Below, piece by piece: positions 63,190-64,000 of a stretch of DNA of 64,000 bases. Numbering within the stretch: position 1 is the stretch's first letter; the number at the start of each line of letters is the position of its first letter. Below the pieces are notes generated by a model. That model searched no databases. It worked only from the letters and a program-made list of their open reading frames with translations, and was not told the origin of the DNA. This DNA comes from Selaginella moellendorffii (lineage: Eukaryota > Streptophyta > Lycopodiopsida > Selaginellales > Selaginellaceae), in assembly GCF_000143415.4 (NCBI RefSeq), contig NW_003314263.1, positions 1,428,165 through 1,492,164 on the forward strand, in the 5' to 3' direction. The position numbers were made by a program, and so were the translations under genes.

Positions 63190-64000
63190 CTAGAATGTTT
63201 CTATTGCAGCAATTGCTGGGGCTGGGGATCTGGAGGAGGCATGGTGATTTTTTGATGGGATGCCTTTTTACAGTCTCGTGTTATGAACAATGATGATCAC
63301 TGAGTATGCAGATCGCAAAAAATGAAAAATTTATTTCTTGCACTGGTGCACAAAGACATCATTTGCTGGAATGTAATACTTTTGTGTTATGTCCAAAATT
63401 GGCATCTAGAGGAAGTCATTGCCCTCTTCAATAAGATGCCAAAGCAAGATGTTTTGTCGTATACAATGATGATATCAGTTTTTTCATTAGGAAATGATTT
63501 AGAAAATGTAAAGGATTTGTTTGATTCTATGCCATTATGAGCTGTAGGCGCTTGGAACTCTATGATTATGGCAAATGCTGTGAATGAGCAAATTGAAAAG
63601 GTGGCCATTGTTTTCTTTGAGATGCCCGAGTGGGACTACTGCTCGTGGAACAGCCTCCTAGGTGTGATCGCAGAGTCTGGGAGGATTAACAATGCAATTG
63701 TGATGTTTCAAAGAATCCCTTTCAGAGACAGTTTCATGGAACCTAATGATCACGGCAATGGGTTCTTGTGGCCATATCTGTGAGTCACAAGCTCTCTTCG
63801 CCGTGATGCTGCAGAGAAATGCTGTCTATTGGAGCATAATGATCAGAGCTTACACACAGCAGGGACTGGCCATGGACACAAAGATCATTTTTGATTCCAT
63901 CGAGTCTCATGACACGGTCGAGTGGAACTCACTCCTAGTGGCCTACCCTGCGAGTGCAAGCGATCGAGTGGGCAATTCTAGGAAAGTGTTTGATTCCATG
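63190..64000 (+). pseudogene. PPR pseudogene, runs off the right edge
   Basis: PLS-like repeats in broken frames: AIAGAGDLEEAW, DIICWNVILL, QDVLSYTMMISVFS, DLFDSMPL then TGA at 63538, AVGAWNSMIMANAV, DYCSWNSLLGVIAESGRI, a shift near 63735, then ICESQALFAVMLQRNAVYWSIMIRAYTQQG and DTVEWNSLLVAYPAS. The repeat type (VFDSM, W-N at strand positions) is that of a lycophyte PLS array. At least one stop and two shifts make it non-functional in this window. Confidence 0.8.

Overview
The window is a stretch of a streptophyte nuclear genome, most likely a lycophyte such as Selaginella moellendorffii. Four things point there: host introns of only about 50-70 bp; PPR genes together with plant enzymes (CCD1, BAHD, plastid-type HEMA); a flagellar gene (DNAAF1/ODA7), which is expected only in plants with swimming sperm; and heavy loads of LTR elements, Helitrons and PPR relics. 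The species is inferred, not proven.

Layout. 1-5.4 kb is a compact host block: the 5' part of an APC/C activator (FZR/CCS52, minus, running off the left edge), a 202-bp divergent promoter, DNAAF1 (plus, 11 exons) and CCD1 (minus, 14 exons including a 15-nt exon). At 5.67-6.39 kb lies a broken copy of the FZR/DNAAF1 promoter region with a short internal inversion. 6.5-13.8 kb is a complete non-coding LTR retrotransposon (LARD-like, minus orientation) with TSD, PBS and PPT. 15.1-30.6 kb is a nest: a Helitron helicase relic, a Ty1/copia relic split by a solo LTR, and an old Ty3/gypsy element split first by a young chromodomain gypsy element with 387-bp LTRs and then by a 1.47-kb solo LTR.

31.5-36.5 kb holds an intact BAHD acyltransferase gene, a scrambled copy of its 3' end, a dead glutamyl-tRNA reductase gene (HEMA) and a smaller HEMA relic. 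36.5-41.5 kb holds unrecognised cysteine-rich sequence, a second Helitron helicase relic, a MITE-like repeat and a small minus-strand gene. 41.6-44.8 kb and 48.6-52.3 kb are two copies of one host block (PPR gene, dormancy/auxin-associated-like gene, small membrane protein). The second copy is intact and is headed by a tRNA-Ile(AAU); in the first the PPR gene is dead and the tRNA is missing. 53.9-56.4 kb is a large intact PLS-type PPR gene, surrounded by dispersed repeats and PPR fragments. 59-64 kb holds a PPR relic, a small secreted cysteine protein preceded by promoter-proximal tandem repeats, an inverted LTR relic, and a decayed PPR gene that runs off the right edge.

The host genes form no single pathway. 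The most suggestive unit is the FZR/DNAAF1 pair, a cell-cycle-exit regulator and a cilium-assembly factor sharing a short promoter with an E2F-type site. The most unusual recurring pattern is that three unrelated decayed duplicates each carry a short inverted segment inside an otherwise collinear copy.
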